Positions 9,067-17,768 of a stretch of 64,000 nucleotides of DNA are shown here, piece by piece (position 1 is the stretch's first letter; every line of letters starts with the position of its first letter). Source of the DNA: BJGV01 sp965205785 (GTDB taxonomy: Bacteria > Pseudomonadota > Gammaproteobacteria > Burkholderiales > Nitrosomonadaceae); contig OZ242188.1 of NCBI GenBank assembly GCA_965205785.1, positions 620,001 through 684,000 of the forward strand, given 5' to 3'. Both the position numbers and the translations under genes were made by a program. The notes under the pieces were generated by a model. It was not told the DNA's origin, did not search any database, and worked only from the letters and a program-made list of their open reading frames with translations.

Positions 9067-10149
9067 ATGAGTTCCATGTCTGATATCTCTGATAATCGAA
9101 ACCAAGATATTCCTCAAATTTCTGAATTATCTGTCCATCAACTACAAACTGAGGATGTACAAAAATGGGATAAATTTGTATTATCCTGCCCGGATGCCAC
9201 CTTCTTCCACCGTGCAGGTTGGCAAAAGGTCATTAATCAGGCAATGGGACATAAAACTTACTTCCTATACGTTACTATAAAAGGAAATATTCAAGGTGTA
9301 TTACCCTTAGCTGAAATCAACAGTTATCTTTTTGGCCATTCCCTAAGCTCTCTACCATTCTGTGTTTACGGTGGAATCGTCGCAACTTCTGAGCAAGCTA
9401 GGTGGGCACTTGACCAAGCTGCTCAGACGCTTGCTTCACAGTTAGGAGTTGACTATCTTGAATACCGAAATCTGGAATCGCGACACCAAGATTGGCCAAC
9501 TAAGGATTTGTATGTAACCTTTCGTAAAGAGATCCATTCTGAAACAGAGCAGAATATGAAAGCTATTCCTAGAAAACAACGTGCAATGGTACGAAAGGGG
9601 ATAAAAGCAGGACTACAAAGTGTCATAGATCAAGACACTGAGCGGTTTTATACTGCCTATTCGACAAGTGTGCACCGTCTTGGTACACCAGTATTTTCGA
9701 AAGAATACTTTCGTGTACTCAAACAAGTTTTTCCTGACGACTGTGAACTTCTAACGATCACCAAGAACGGGCGTACTATAAGTAGTGTAATGAGTTTTTA
9801 TTTTCGTGATGAGATATTGCCATATTATGGTGGCGGAACAAGTGAAGCACGATACCTAGCAAGTAACGATTTCATGTACTGGGAACTTATGCGCCGCGCC
9901 TGTGAAAGAGGATATAAAGTCTTTGATTTTGGGCGTAGTAAACGCAATACAGGATCTTTTGATTTCAAGAAGAACTGGGGATTTGAGCCTCAACAACTCT
10001 ATTACGAATACCATCTCTATCAATCTAATAAGATACCAGATCATAATCCACTAAATCCTAAATATCAGATCTTTATTAAGACCTGGCAGAAACTACCTCT
10101 TACAGTGGCAAATCTCATTGGGCCATATATTGTAAGAAACCTGGGTTAG
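9067..10149 (+). CDS. FemAB-family XrtA/PEP-CTERM system-associated protein
   Basis: This 360-residue protein has the GNAT/FemAB layout. An N-terminal segment contains the stretch WDKFVLSCPDATFFHRAGW, and a basic block, IPRKQRAMVRKGIKAG (about 167-182), precedes the catalytic half. The C-terminal acetyltransferase fold ends with KVFDFGRSKRNTGSFDFKK. FemAB proteins move aminoacyl or acyl groups; in exosortase loci the acceptor is unknown, perhaps a sugar or a lipid-linked glycan. ATG 9067 is used; an internal ATG at 9076 is also possible. It is separated by only a few bases from both neighbours, indicating an operon. Confidence 0.85.
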   Translation: MSSMSDISDNRNQDIPQISELSVHQLQTEDVQKWDKFVLSCPDATFFHRAGWQKVINQAMGHKTYFLYVTIKGNIQGVLPLAEINSYLFGHSLSSLPFCVYGGIVATSEQARWALDQAAQTLASQLGVDYLEYRNLESRHQDWPTKDLYVTFRKEIHSETEQNMKAIPRKQRAMVRKGIKAGLQSVIDQDTERFYTAYSTSVHRLGTPVFSKEYFRVLKQVFPDDCELLTITKNGRTISSVMSFYFRDEILPYYGGGTSEARYLASNDFMYWELMRRACERGYKVFDFGRSKRNTGSFDFKKNWGFEPQQLYYEYHLYQSNKIPDHNPLNPKYQIFIKTWQKLPLTVANLIGPYIVRNLG

Positions 10150-10154
10150 ATCAA

Positions 10155-11346
10155 ATGCAGGAACTCTTATATCTCGTCCACCGAATTCCATACCCGCCTA
10201 ATAAAGGAGATAAAATACGCTCCTACCACATACTCAAGCACTTAAGTCAGAATCATAAAATTCATCTAGGAACTTTCATAGATGATGAGAAAGATTGGGA
10301 ATATGTTGAAGAGCTTAAGAAAATCTGCAGCGAAACCTGTTTTGTCAAACTCGATCCGCAAGTTTCCCGTATACGTAGTCTTTCAGGTATAGCTACTAAC
10401 CAGCCTTTAACTTTACCTTATTACCAAGATAAAGGTTTACAAAAATGGGTAAATAATTTGCTGAATGCACGACATATTAAGAATATTCTGGTGTTCTCCT
10501 CAGCTATGGCGCAATATGTAAAAAACCCCAACTCAACTCATTGTGTAATTGATTTTGTTGATGTTGACTCAGATAAATGGAAACAATATTCGAAGACAAA
10601 GCCCTGGCCACTAAGCTGGCTCTACAAGAGAGAATCAAATCTTCTATTAGAATATGAAAGGAAAATAGCTAGAATCTTTGATGCTTCAACCTTTGTTTCT
10701 GAAACAGAATCAAAATTTTTCAAAAATCTTGCTCCTGAATCAGAAAAAAAAGTCACCTATTTCAATAATGGTGTCAATGCAGAATATTTTTCTGCCAGAG
10801 AAAGTTAATACCAATCCATATCAAAGTAGTGCAGATATATTAGTCTTCACTGGAGCAATGGATTATTGGGCCAACGTTGATGCAGTTGAATGGTTTACCC
10901 ACAATATTTTTACTCTGATTCGCAGTCAACTTCCATCAGTTGAATTTTATATTGTAGGTAGTAAACCAACCGCCAAGGTCACAGCACTCTCTTCGATACC
11001 TGGAGTTACAGTAACTGGATCAGTTGAAGACATCAGACCCTACATTGTTCATGCAACCTTAGCAGTAGTTCCATTACGTATTGCGCGTGGTATACAAAAC
11101 AAGGTACTTGAAGCAATGGCGATGGCAAAAACGGTAGTCGCTTCCCCCCAAGCAGCAGAAGGCATCAAAGCTCTTCACGGTCAAGAATTATTTGTAGAAA
11201 ATAACGAGCAAGAATTTGTTGATCGTATTGTTACTCAGATTAAAAGCGAGGTAAATATGAAAGTAGGCAATGCCGCAAGAGAACGTATTTTGGAGGACTA
11301 CAGCTGGAAAAAGATTCTAAATCAGGTTGATAAATTACTACTCTAA
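10155..11346 (+). pseudogene. Exosortase-associated glycosyltransferase (GT4-like), frameshifted
   Basis: The first frame (10155-10808) encodes the N-terminal donor/acceptor half, beginning LLYLVHRIPYPPNKGDKIRS and running to NNGVNAEYFS. The C-terminal half continues in the +1 frame from about 10792 (PEKVNTNPY, then VFTGAMDYWANVDAV and PLRIARGIQNKVLEAMAM) to 11346. Removing one T from the T5 run at 10787-10791 joins the halves into about 396 residues, the expected length for the exosortase A-associated sugar transferase family. The second half retains the donor-binding G-x-x-N-K-x-x-E motif. The lesion lies in a homopolymer, so a sequencing error, slippage-based switching or true decay all fit. 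Confidence 0.82.
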
Positions 11347-11642
11347 GAAGATACAAATACTACTGGTAGAAATGCCTTAACAGGATACAAGATCTATCTA
11401 TATCATAAAGAGGAATGTCATAATCATGCAGATCTTATAAAGAGCCTGATGAATAATATTTTATAAAATTGGATAACAAGAACCTTAGTAAAGCCAACTA
11501 ATTTACAATATTTAATATTAGGTCTCCTGGTGCCGCTAATAATAAAGTAACGTAAATATTGTTTCTAATTACTAAATGTAACTGAATAGCTTCCATAGTT
11601 TTCTAAGTGATATGATGACTATAATAATAAAAGGCCGTAAAG
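11347..11642 (+). other. Non-coding gap where an exosortase gene might be expected
   Basis: This AT-rich stretch of 296 bases has stops in all frames and no convincing gene. In many exosortase A loci I would expect xrtA between these two glycosyltransferases. One short frame near 11510-11551 reads LGLLVPLIIK, faintly like the HGFLVP-type segment of exosortases, but this is too short to count as evidence. Confidence 0.4.
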
Positions 11643-12833
11643 ATGCAAGGAGCCGCTAACCCCACACAGAATCCGACAGAAACATCGGAAATTAATAAAA
11701 AACCACCTCTCATTGTCCATATAATTCATCACTTAGGTGTAGGTGGCTTAGAAAATGGCCTTGTAAACTTGATCAACCATATCCCTTCAGATCGCTACCG
11801 GCATGCCATCATATGCCTAAAGGGTTATTCTGATTTCAGGAATCGTATAACCAGAAAGAATGTAAAAATTATTGCGCTAAATAAGCGTGAAGGCCGAGAC
11901 CTCAGACTTTATGTAAATCTTTTTAGAACTCTGAAAGAACTTAACCCGGATATAGTACACACAAGAAATCTGGCAACTATTGAGGGACAAATAATTGCTA
12001 CTGCAGCAAGAATTCGGACAAGAATACATGGTGAACATGGTAGAGATATTTTTGATCTCCATGGAAAAAACCTAAAATATAATTTATTGAGAAAAATAAT
12101 TCGTCCTGCTATTAATCACTTCATAGCTGTAAGTAAGGATCTTGAGAACTGGCTAATCAACACAATTAGTGTAGAGCCAGACCATATTGATCAGATTTAT
12201 AACGGAGTTGATAGTTATACCTTTTACCCACGTAGTAAAAGGCCGCCAAATAATTTTGGCCCAGAAGGATTCTTTACAGAAGATTCATTTGTTATAGGAA
12301 GTGTGGGAAGAATGGCCGCTGTAAAAGATTACCCAAATTTAGTCAAAGTATTTCTAACACTACTAAAAAAGGAACCTACGCAGCAAAGCCGTTTGCGCCT
12401 TCTGATCGTTGGAGAAGGTGACTCTCGAAAAAAATGCATCGAAATGTTACGTGAAGCTGGTGCTGAAGCTAAAGCCTGGCTTCCAGGTGAACGCTCTGAC
12501 ATTCCTGAATTATTGCGTACCATGGATTTATTTGTGCTTCCTTCTCTTGGAGAAGGAGTCTCAAACACTATTCTAGAAGCTATGTCGACTGGTTTACCTA
12601 TAGTAGCGACCAGGGTTGGTGGGAATACAGAATTAGTGAAAGAAGAATGCACAGGTAAACTTGTTCCCCCCGGTATGCCCGAAACGATGGTTGACGCAAT
12701 ATCTACCTATTATAGAGATGCTAGCCTACTTGATAATCATGGTAAATCTGCAAGGAAGCTAATTGAATCAAGGTTCAGCATGGAAACTATGACTAATAGT
12801 TATCTTAAAGTCTATGACAAAGCTTTAGGATAA
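11643..12833 (+). CDS. Exosortase A-associated glycosyltransferase (GT4 family)
   Basis: A 396-residue retaining glycosyltransferase with GT-B architecture. The N-terminal glycine-rich acceptor loop is HHLGVGGLENGLVNL. The C-terminal nucleotide-sugar domain begins near FVIGSVGRMAAVKDYP, and the donor-site block is PSLGEGVSNTILEAMSTGLP, containing the conserved E-x7-E pair. It probably adds a sugar to the lipid-linked repeat unit at the cytoplasmic face of the membrane. ATG 11643 has only weak ribosome-binding complementarity (AAAGG). A 29-base gap separates it from the amidotransferase gene downstream. The family fits the exosortase-associated transferase usually found in these loci. Confidence 0.87.
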   Translation: MQGAANPTQNPTETSEINKKPPLIVHIIHHLGVGGLENGLVNLINHIPSDRYRHAIICLKGYSDFRNRITRKNVKIIALNKREGRDLRLYVNLFRTLKELNPDIVHTRNLATIEGQIIATAARIRTRIHGEHGRDIFDLHGKNLKYNLLRKIIRPAINHFIAVSKDLENWLINTISVEPDHIDQIYNGVDSYTFYPRSKRPPNNFGPEGFFTEDSFVIGSVGRMAAVKDYPNLVKVFLTLLKKEPTQQSRLRLLIVGEGDSRKKCIEMLREAGAEAKAWLPGERSDIPELLRTMDLFVLPSLGEGVSNTILEAMSTGLPIVATRVGGNTELVKEECTGKLVPPGMPETMVDAISTYYRDASLLDNHGKSARKLIESRFSMETMTNSYLKVYDKALG

Positions 12834-12862
12834 AAGAATGTTACCCAAATGAGGAAATAAGT

Positions 12863-14761
12863 ATGTGTGGAATCGTCGGTTTGTTTGATACCTGTGGCAA
12901 AAGTGAAATTGACAAGAAGATTCTTGGTCGCATGAACCAAACTTTATTCCATCGTGGGCCAGATGAGGGAGAGTTACATATAGAACCTGGATTGGGCCTT
13001 GGTCATCGCAGACTTTCTATAATCGATGTTTCTGACGGGCACCAACCACTTTTTAATGAGGATGGCAGTGTAGTAGTGGTTTTTAATGGAGAAATCTACA
13101 ACTTCCAGGATCTTGCTGCAGAACTTACGGAACTTGGTCATACCTTCCGCACCCATTCTGATACTGAAGTTATTGTACATGGCTGGGAAGAATGGGGTGA
13201 AAACTGTGTTGATCACTTTCGCGGGATGTTCGCCTTCGGTTTATGGGATCGGAATCAAGAAATCTTATTTCTATCTCGAGACCGTCTTGGAATAAAGCCT
13301 CTTTATTATGCATCTCTTGATGATGGAACGTTTATCTTTTCTTCTGAATTAAAAGGATTACTTGCCCATTCAAATCTTTCACGAGAAATGGATCCCCATG
13401 CTATAGAAGAATATTTTTCTTTTGGCTATGTGCCTGAGCCAAAAACTATATTTAAACAAGCATTCAAGCTCTCTCCTGGACACAGTCTGACATTACATCG
13501 TGGCCAACCTTTACCGAGTCCAAGTCAATATTGGGATGTACCTTTTTCTCCTGGATGCTCCATCAGTGAACGGGAGGCACAAGAAGAACTGATTGTTCGT
13601 CTACAAGAGGCAGTTAAGATTCGTCTTATGTCAGAAGTACCTTTGGGAGCTTTTCTATCAGGCGGAGTTGATTCTAGTGCAGTTGTTGCAATGATGGCTG
13701 GTCTAATGAAAGATTCCGTCAATACATGTTCTATTTCCTTTGGTGATCCAGCTTTTAATGAATCACAACACGCACAAAAAGTAGCTGACCACTATCACAC
13801 TCAACACCACGTAGAACAGGTAGATAAAAATGATTTTGATTTAATTGACAGATTAGCTTCTCTTTACGATGAGCCATTTGCAGACAGTTCTGCTATGCCT
13901 ACCTACAGAGTATGTGAACTTGCAAAAAAACGTGTAACAGTTGCACTATCTGGAGATGGAGGTGACGAAAATTTAGCAGGTTATCGCCGTTATCGCTGGC
14001 ATCTTTATGAAGAGCGATTGAGATCTGCTCTAACTCCTAGACTACGAAAACCATTGTTCAGTTTACTGGGAGATCTCTACCCAAAAGCTGATTGGGCCCC
14101 TAAATTCTTGCGCGCAAAATCTACATTTGAGTCACTCTCACGTGACTCTGTGGAAGGCTACTTCCATAGTGTTTCTATTATGGGAGATAAGATGCGTAAA
14201 AAATTATTTAGTAATTCATTTAAGCGTAGCTTACAATCATATCAGGCTGTTGAAGTTTTACGCTTCCATGCTGATAAGTGCCCTGTACAAGACGCTCTCT
14301 CCCAAGTTCAGTACCTTGATATGAAAACTTATCTTGTCGGGGATATTCTTACTAAGGTTGATAGAGCTAGTATGGCGCACTCTCTAGAAGTACGCGTTCC
14401 CTTACTTGATCATAAATTAGTCGAATGGATATCGAGTATTCCCCCATCGTTAAAACTACAAGGCCATGAGGGAAAATATATTTTTAAGAAATCGCTTGAA
14501 AACCATCTTCCAAGTGACATCCTATATCGAGATAAAATGGGATTTGCAGTGCCCTTAGCTAATTGGTTTCGTGGCCCGTTACGTAAACGAGTATACGAAG
14601 CCTTAATGGGCCCTACATTGGCCAATACTGGGATCTTTAATCAAGCCTTCCTGAAAGAAATGCTTGACCAGCATCAATCAGGGAGACGTGATTATAGTGC
14701 TCCATTGTGGACTTTACTAATGTTTGAATCATTTCTGCGCAACCTGGCTCCACAAAAATAA
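12863..14761 (+). CDS. Exosortase A-associated amidotransferase (asparagine synthase B-like)
   Basis: This 632-residue protein has an intact N-terminal glutaminase domain: nucleophile Cys2 in MCGIVG, RGPDEG (31-36) and NGEIYN (75-80). A C-terminal ATP-pyrophosphatase domain has the P-loop SGGVDSS (266-272). It should transfer ammonia from glutamine to a carboxylate via an acyl-adenylate; in exosortase loci the acceptor is probably a uronic acid or other carboxylated sugar rather than aspartate. ATG 12863 follows GAGGAAATAAGT. A second, more divergent homolog lies at 21694 in the same locus, so the two probably have different substrates. Confidence 0.9.
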   Translation: MCGIVGLFDTCGKSEIDKKILGRMNQTLFHRGPDEGELHIEPGLGLGHRRLSIIDVSDGHQPLFNEDGSVVVVFNGEIYNFQDLAAELTELGHTFRTHSDTEVIVHGWEEWGENCVDHFRGMFAFGLWDRNQEILFLSRDRLGIKPLYYASLDDGTFIFSSELKGLLAHSNLSREMDPHAIEEYFSFGYVPEPKTIFKQAFKLSPGHSLTLHRGQPLPSPSQYWDVPFSPGCSISEREAQEELIVRLQEAVKIRLMSEVPLGAFLSGGVDSSAVVAMMAGLMKDSVNTCSISFGDPAFNESQHAQKVADHYHTQHHVEQVDKNDFDLIDRLASLYDEPFADSSAMPTYRVCELAKKRVTVALSGDGGDENLAGYRRYRWHLYEERLRSALTPRLRKPLFSLLGDLYPKADWAPKFLRAKSTFESLSRDSVEGYFHSVSIMGDKMRKKLFSNSFKRSLQSYQAVEVLRFHADKCPVQDALSQVQYLDMKTYLVGDILTKVDRASMAHSLEVRVPLLDHKLVEWISSIPPSLKLQGHEGKYIFKKSLENHLPSDILYRDKMGFAVPLANWFRGPLRKRVYEALMGPTLANTGIFNQAFLKEMLDQHQSGRRDYSAPLWTLLMFESFLRNLAPQK

Positions 14762-14837
14762 ATTGGGTGCACATAAGAAAAAATGGACATGATATACGTC
14801 AGGATCAATATTAAAACTAACAAATAGGTAAGCTACT

Positions 14838-15830
14838 TTGCTAAATGTTTTTATCACAATTGATACTGAGATATGGCCACATTCACAAGGGTGGCCTGTA
14901 AAAGCATTACCTTCAGATAAATCTGATTTTACTGAAGAAATTTCATCTTATATTTATGGCACTACTCCAGAAGGAGACTTTGGGCTACCTTATCAAATAC
15001 AAAAATTCAAAGAACATGGTTTAAAAGCCAATTATTTTGTCGAAGCCCTCTTCTCTAATCGAGTTGGAAATTCTACATTAACTGATATTGTTGGTCTGAT
15101 CCAAAATTATGGCCACGACGTTCAACTACATTTACATACCGAATGGCTCAGTGAAATTAGAAACCATGATATCCCAACACAATTTAAAGAATTTATGCAT
15201 CAGTTCTCGCTTGATGAGCAAAAAGCACTGATTAAAAAAGGAATACAAAATCTAAATTCTGCTGGAGTCGAAAATGTCCAAGCCTTCCGTGCCGGAAGCT
15301 ACGGTGCAAATCTCGATACATTACGTGCGCTTTTACAAAACGGCATTATTTATGATACAAGCTACAACCCGTGCTATCTTGAATCTGATTGTGCTATTCA
15401 AACTAATCAACTTTTGCTACAGCCTGAGGAAATAGAAGGTATTTGGGAATTTCCAATTTCTTTTTTTCGAGATTACCCTGGCCATCACCGTCATGCTCAA
15501 CTTTGTGCATGCTCTTTTTATGAATTAAAAACAGCACTATTAGATGCCTGGAAAGCTGGTTGGTTCTCTTTTGTTGTGGTACTTCATAGCTTTGAATTAA
15601 TCAAAAAAAAGAGGGATTCACTTATGCCTTTACCTGACAAGATTAATATCGAGCGATTCCAACTTTTATGTAAATTCCTTTCTACTAATCAAGATAAATT
15701 TCATACTGCACTTTTCTCTGATATTGATACTAAAACAATACCAAAAAAACATCCCACACATTCTCTCCGCTCCCGACTCATGCATACTGCATGGCGTTTT
15801 GCAGAACAGGGGCTAGGGAGATTAAGTTAA
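14838..15830 (+). CDS. Polysaccharide deacetylase-like protein
   Basis: A 330-residue protein that begins FITIDTEIWPHSQGWP, where the D-T-E triad takes the place of the usual catalytic/metal Asp pair. It continues with HDVQLHLHTEW (metal-binding His cluster) and AFRAGSYGAN (third conserved block). It therefore belongs to the NodB-like fold, though an esterase activity cannot be proven. It starts at TTG 14838, with AGG about ten bases before. No signal peptide is apparent. It is the third deacetylase-type gene in the locus and lies at the end of the first gene block, followed by a 419-base gap. Confidence 0.7.
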   Translation: MLNVFITIDTEIWPHSQGWPVKALPSDKSDFTEEISSYIYGTTPEGDFGLPYQIQKFKEHGLKANYFVEALFSNRVGNSTLTDIVGLIQNYGHDVQLHLHTEWLSEIRNHDIPTQFKEFMHQFSLDEQKALIKKGIQNLNSAGVENVQAFRAGSYGANLDTLRALLQNGIIYDTSYNPCYLESDCAIQTNQLLLQPEEIEGIWEFPISFFRDYPGHHRHAQLCACSFYELKTALLDAWKAGWFSFVVVLHSFELIKKKRDSLMPLPDKINIERFQLLCKFLSTNQDKFHTALFSDIDTKTIPKKHPTHSLRSRLMHTAWRFAEQGLGRLS

Positions 15831-16249
15831 ATACAAAATTGTATTGTATAAAAAATTAATATTATTACCTTCATCATCTCCTGTAGTTATCCTTAATCAA
15901 TGCTGCACCAAGATAATAGATAGTCCTATGGCAAATCTGCTTTCAACTCTCTCTCAAATATACCCTGAATAATTTAGCAGGATATCTACCTGTATATAGT
16001 ATTGAATCACTGACCAAAACAAGCATATTAGTAACAAAATTTTTGTATTTATACTCTAGAATTAGATAACTATTTGTTTAATAACATATTAATTCAATTT
16101 TTATGAATTAATCTATTTCGTTATAAGCGTGAATTATTAACAGAGTATATATTTTAATCATGAAATAATCCTATGCTGAGTATTATCTAAATAGCACGGA
16201 ATATTTTATATAGATTGAACTGAGAGGACTGAAATTAAAAGAGTTAATA
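15831..16249 (+). other. Intergenic stretch before the sugar transferase gene
   Basis: About 419 very AT-rich bases without a gene. It contains an 8-bp inverted repeat, TTAATTCA (16089-16096) and TGAATTAA (16104-16111), separated by seven bases, which could be an operator or a weak hairpin. GAGAGGA near 16221 lies upstream of the next start. A promoter for the second polysaccharide block probably lies here, but no clear boxes are seen. Confidence 0.4.
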
Positions 16250-17659
16250 ATGCTTCGTATTTATAATCACTACATTTCTCGAACTGTTTTTCTTCTCTTT
16301 AGTACGGAAATCTTCGCACTAATGATGGTTTTCTATGTTAGTGCATTTGTTCGTTTTCCTGATGATGATGAAATGTCAGTTTCTTATGAAACTTTTGCAC
16401 ACTTTTTTCCTGAAGCTTCTACTTTCACCATCATCCTGATACTTAGTATGGCCACAATTGGAATGTACCAATTAGAATCCAGGCCAGATATCAAAGCTAT
16501 TTTGATACGTCTTATGCCAGCGATGGTACTGAGTTTCGGCTTTATGACTTTAATCTTTTACTTGTTACCTACACTGTATTTTGGTCGTGGGATGTTAGGC
16601 ATAGCAATGTTTCTTGCTTTACCCACACTCCTTATTACGCGCTGCATCCTTCTAATGTGGCTTAATCTGGAGCTCTTAGAATCCCGTGCAATAGTGTTAG
16701 GTGCAGGTATGAAAGCACAGGAATGTATCAAACTCCACGAAATTAATTCTGACCAAAAAGGTCTAAAGATAGTCTGCTTTATCCCAATATCTGGTGAAGA
16801 ATCTTGTGTTGACCCCTCAAAAATACAAATAAAGCATGAATCAGAATCTCTAATATCCTTTGCTAAACGATTTAATGCAAATGAGATTATTGTTGCAATT
16901 CAGAATAGACGTGGCAATAGCTTCCCTATCCAAGAATTACTGGAATGTAAGCTACATGGAATTAAGGTAACTGATGAAACAGATTTCTTTGAGCGTGAAA
17001 AAGGTCAGCTCCGAGTAAATACTCTCTATCCAAGTTGGTTAGTCTTTGGTGACGGATTCGATCAAAGTTCATATAGATCAGTTGTTAAAAGAGCTTTTGA
17101 TTTAATCGCAAGCGTAATTCTCCTTACAATTACGCTTCCAATCATGTTGATTGCTGCTATTAGCATCATTATTGAAAGTGGTACTCCAATAATTTATCGC
17201 CAAGAAAGAGTCGGAAGAGGTGGCGAAACATTTATGGTTCTTAAGTTTCGCAGTATGAGAAACAACGCAGAAAAAGAAGGGAAGCCGCAATGGGCAGAAA
17301 CAAATGATCCTCGGATCACAAGAGTAGGTAATGTTATAAGGAAATTAAGAATTGATGAGCTTCCACAAATAATAAATGTACTAAAAGGAGAGATGAGTTT
17401 CGTAGGTCCTCGTCCTGAAAGACCTTATTTTGTAGAACAACTCTGTACCGAAGTACCTTATTACAATGCAAGACATAGCATCAAACCAGGTATAACCGGA
17501 TGGGCTCAAGTACGATACAGGTACGGTTCGTCAGTGAAAGATGCAATCGAAAAGCTACAGTATGATCTTTACTATGTAAAAAATCATAGTTTATTTCTCG
17601 ATATCATCATAATTATAGATACGATTGAGGTCGTTGTATTAGGAAAGGGAGGAAGATGA
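16250..17659 (+). CDS. XrtA-system sugar transferase (initiating phosphoglycosyl transferase)
   Basis: A 469-residue polyprenyl-phosphate sugar-1-phosphate transferase. Four to five N-terminal membrane helices (first ~140 residues) precede a CoA-binding-like domain (about 145-250). Another helix (about 290-310) follows, then the catalytic bacterial sugar transferase domain with KFRSMR, DPRITRVGNVIRKLRIDELPQ and SFVGPRPERP. It should attach the first sugar phosphate to undecaprenyl phosphate and so begin repeat-unit assembly. The stop overlaps the next gene's ATG by four bases (ATGA), so the two are translationally coupled. The family is the PEP-CTERM/exosortase-associated sugar transferase. 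Confidence 0.9.
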   Translation: MLRIYNHYISRTVFLLFSTEIFALMMVFYVSAFVRFPDDDEMSVSYETFAHFFPEASTFTIILILSMATIGMYQLESRPDIKAILIRLMPAMVLSFGFMTLIFYLLPTLYFGRGMLGIAMFLALPTLLITRCILLMWLNLELLESRAIVLGAGMKAQECIKLHEINSDQKGLKIVCFIPISGEESCVDPSKIQIKHESESLISFAKRFNANEIIVAIQNRRGNSFPIQELLECKLHGIKVTDETDFFEREKGQLRVNTLYPSWLVFGDGFDQSSYRSVVKRAFDLIASVILLTITLPIMLIAAISIIIESGTPIIYRQERVGRGGETFMVLKFRSMRNNAEKEGKPQWAETNDPRITRVGNVIRKLRIDELPQIINVLKGEMSFVGPRPERPYFVEQLCTEVPYYNARHSIKPGITGWAQVRYRYGSSVKDAIEKLQYDLYYVKNHSLFLDIIIIIDTIEVVVLGKGGR

Positions 17660-17768
17660 GCACAATATCTAGAATTTATACACAAGACCCTACTCTGATT
17701 ATCGAGAAAGGGGGGCAGATGAGCGCGATACCTGGAGTTATTACACGAGATCCTGCTCTAATTAAAGT
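17643..17768 (+). repeat. Tandem 63-base duplication of a start region
   Basis: The ribosome-binding sequence, ATG and first codons near 17643-17705 are repeated at about 17706-17768. GAAAGGGAGGAAGATGAGC and GAAAGGGGGGCAGATGAGC are 63 bases apart, and both are followed by codons reading T-x-D-P-x-L-I. The copies are diverged, so the event is not recent. Confidence 0.75.

Noticed and set aside
11510..11551. Exosortase remnant (LGLLVPLIIK)
   Set aside because: Ten hydrophobic residues in one frame are too few to claim homology.
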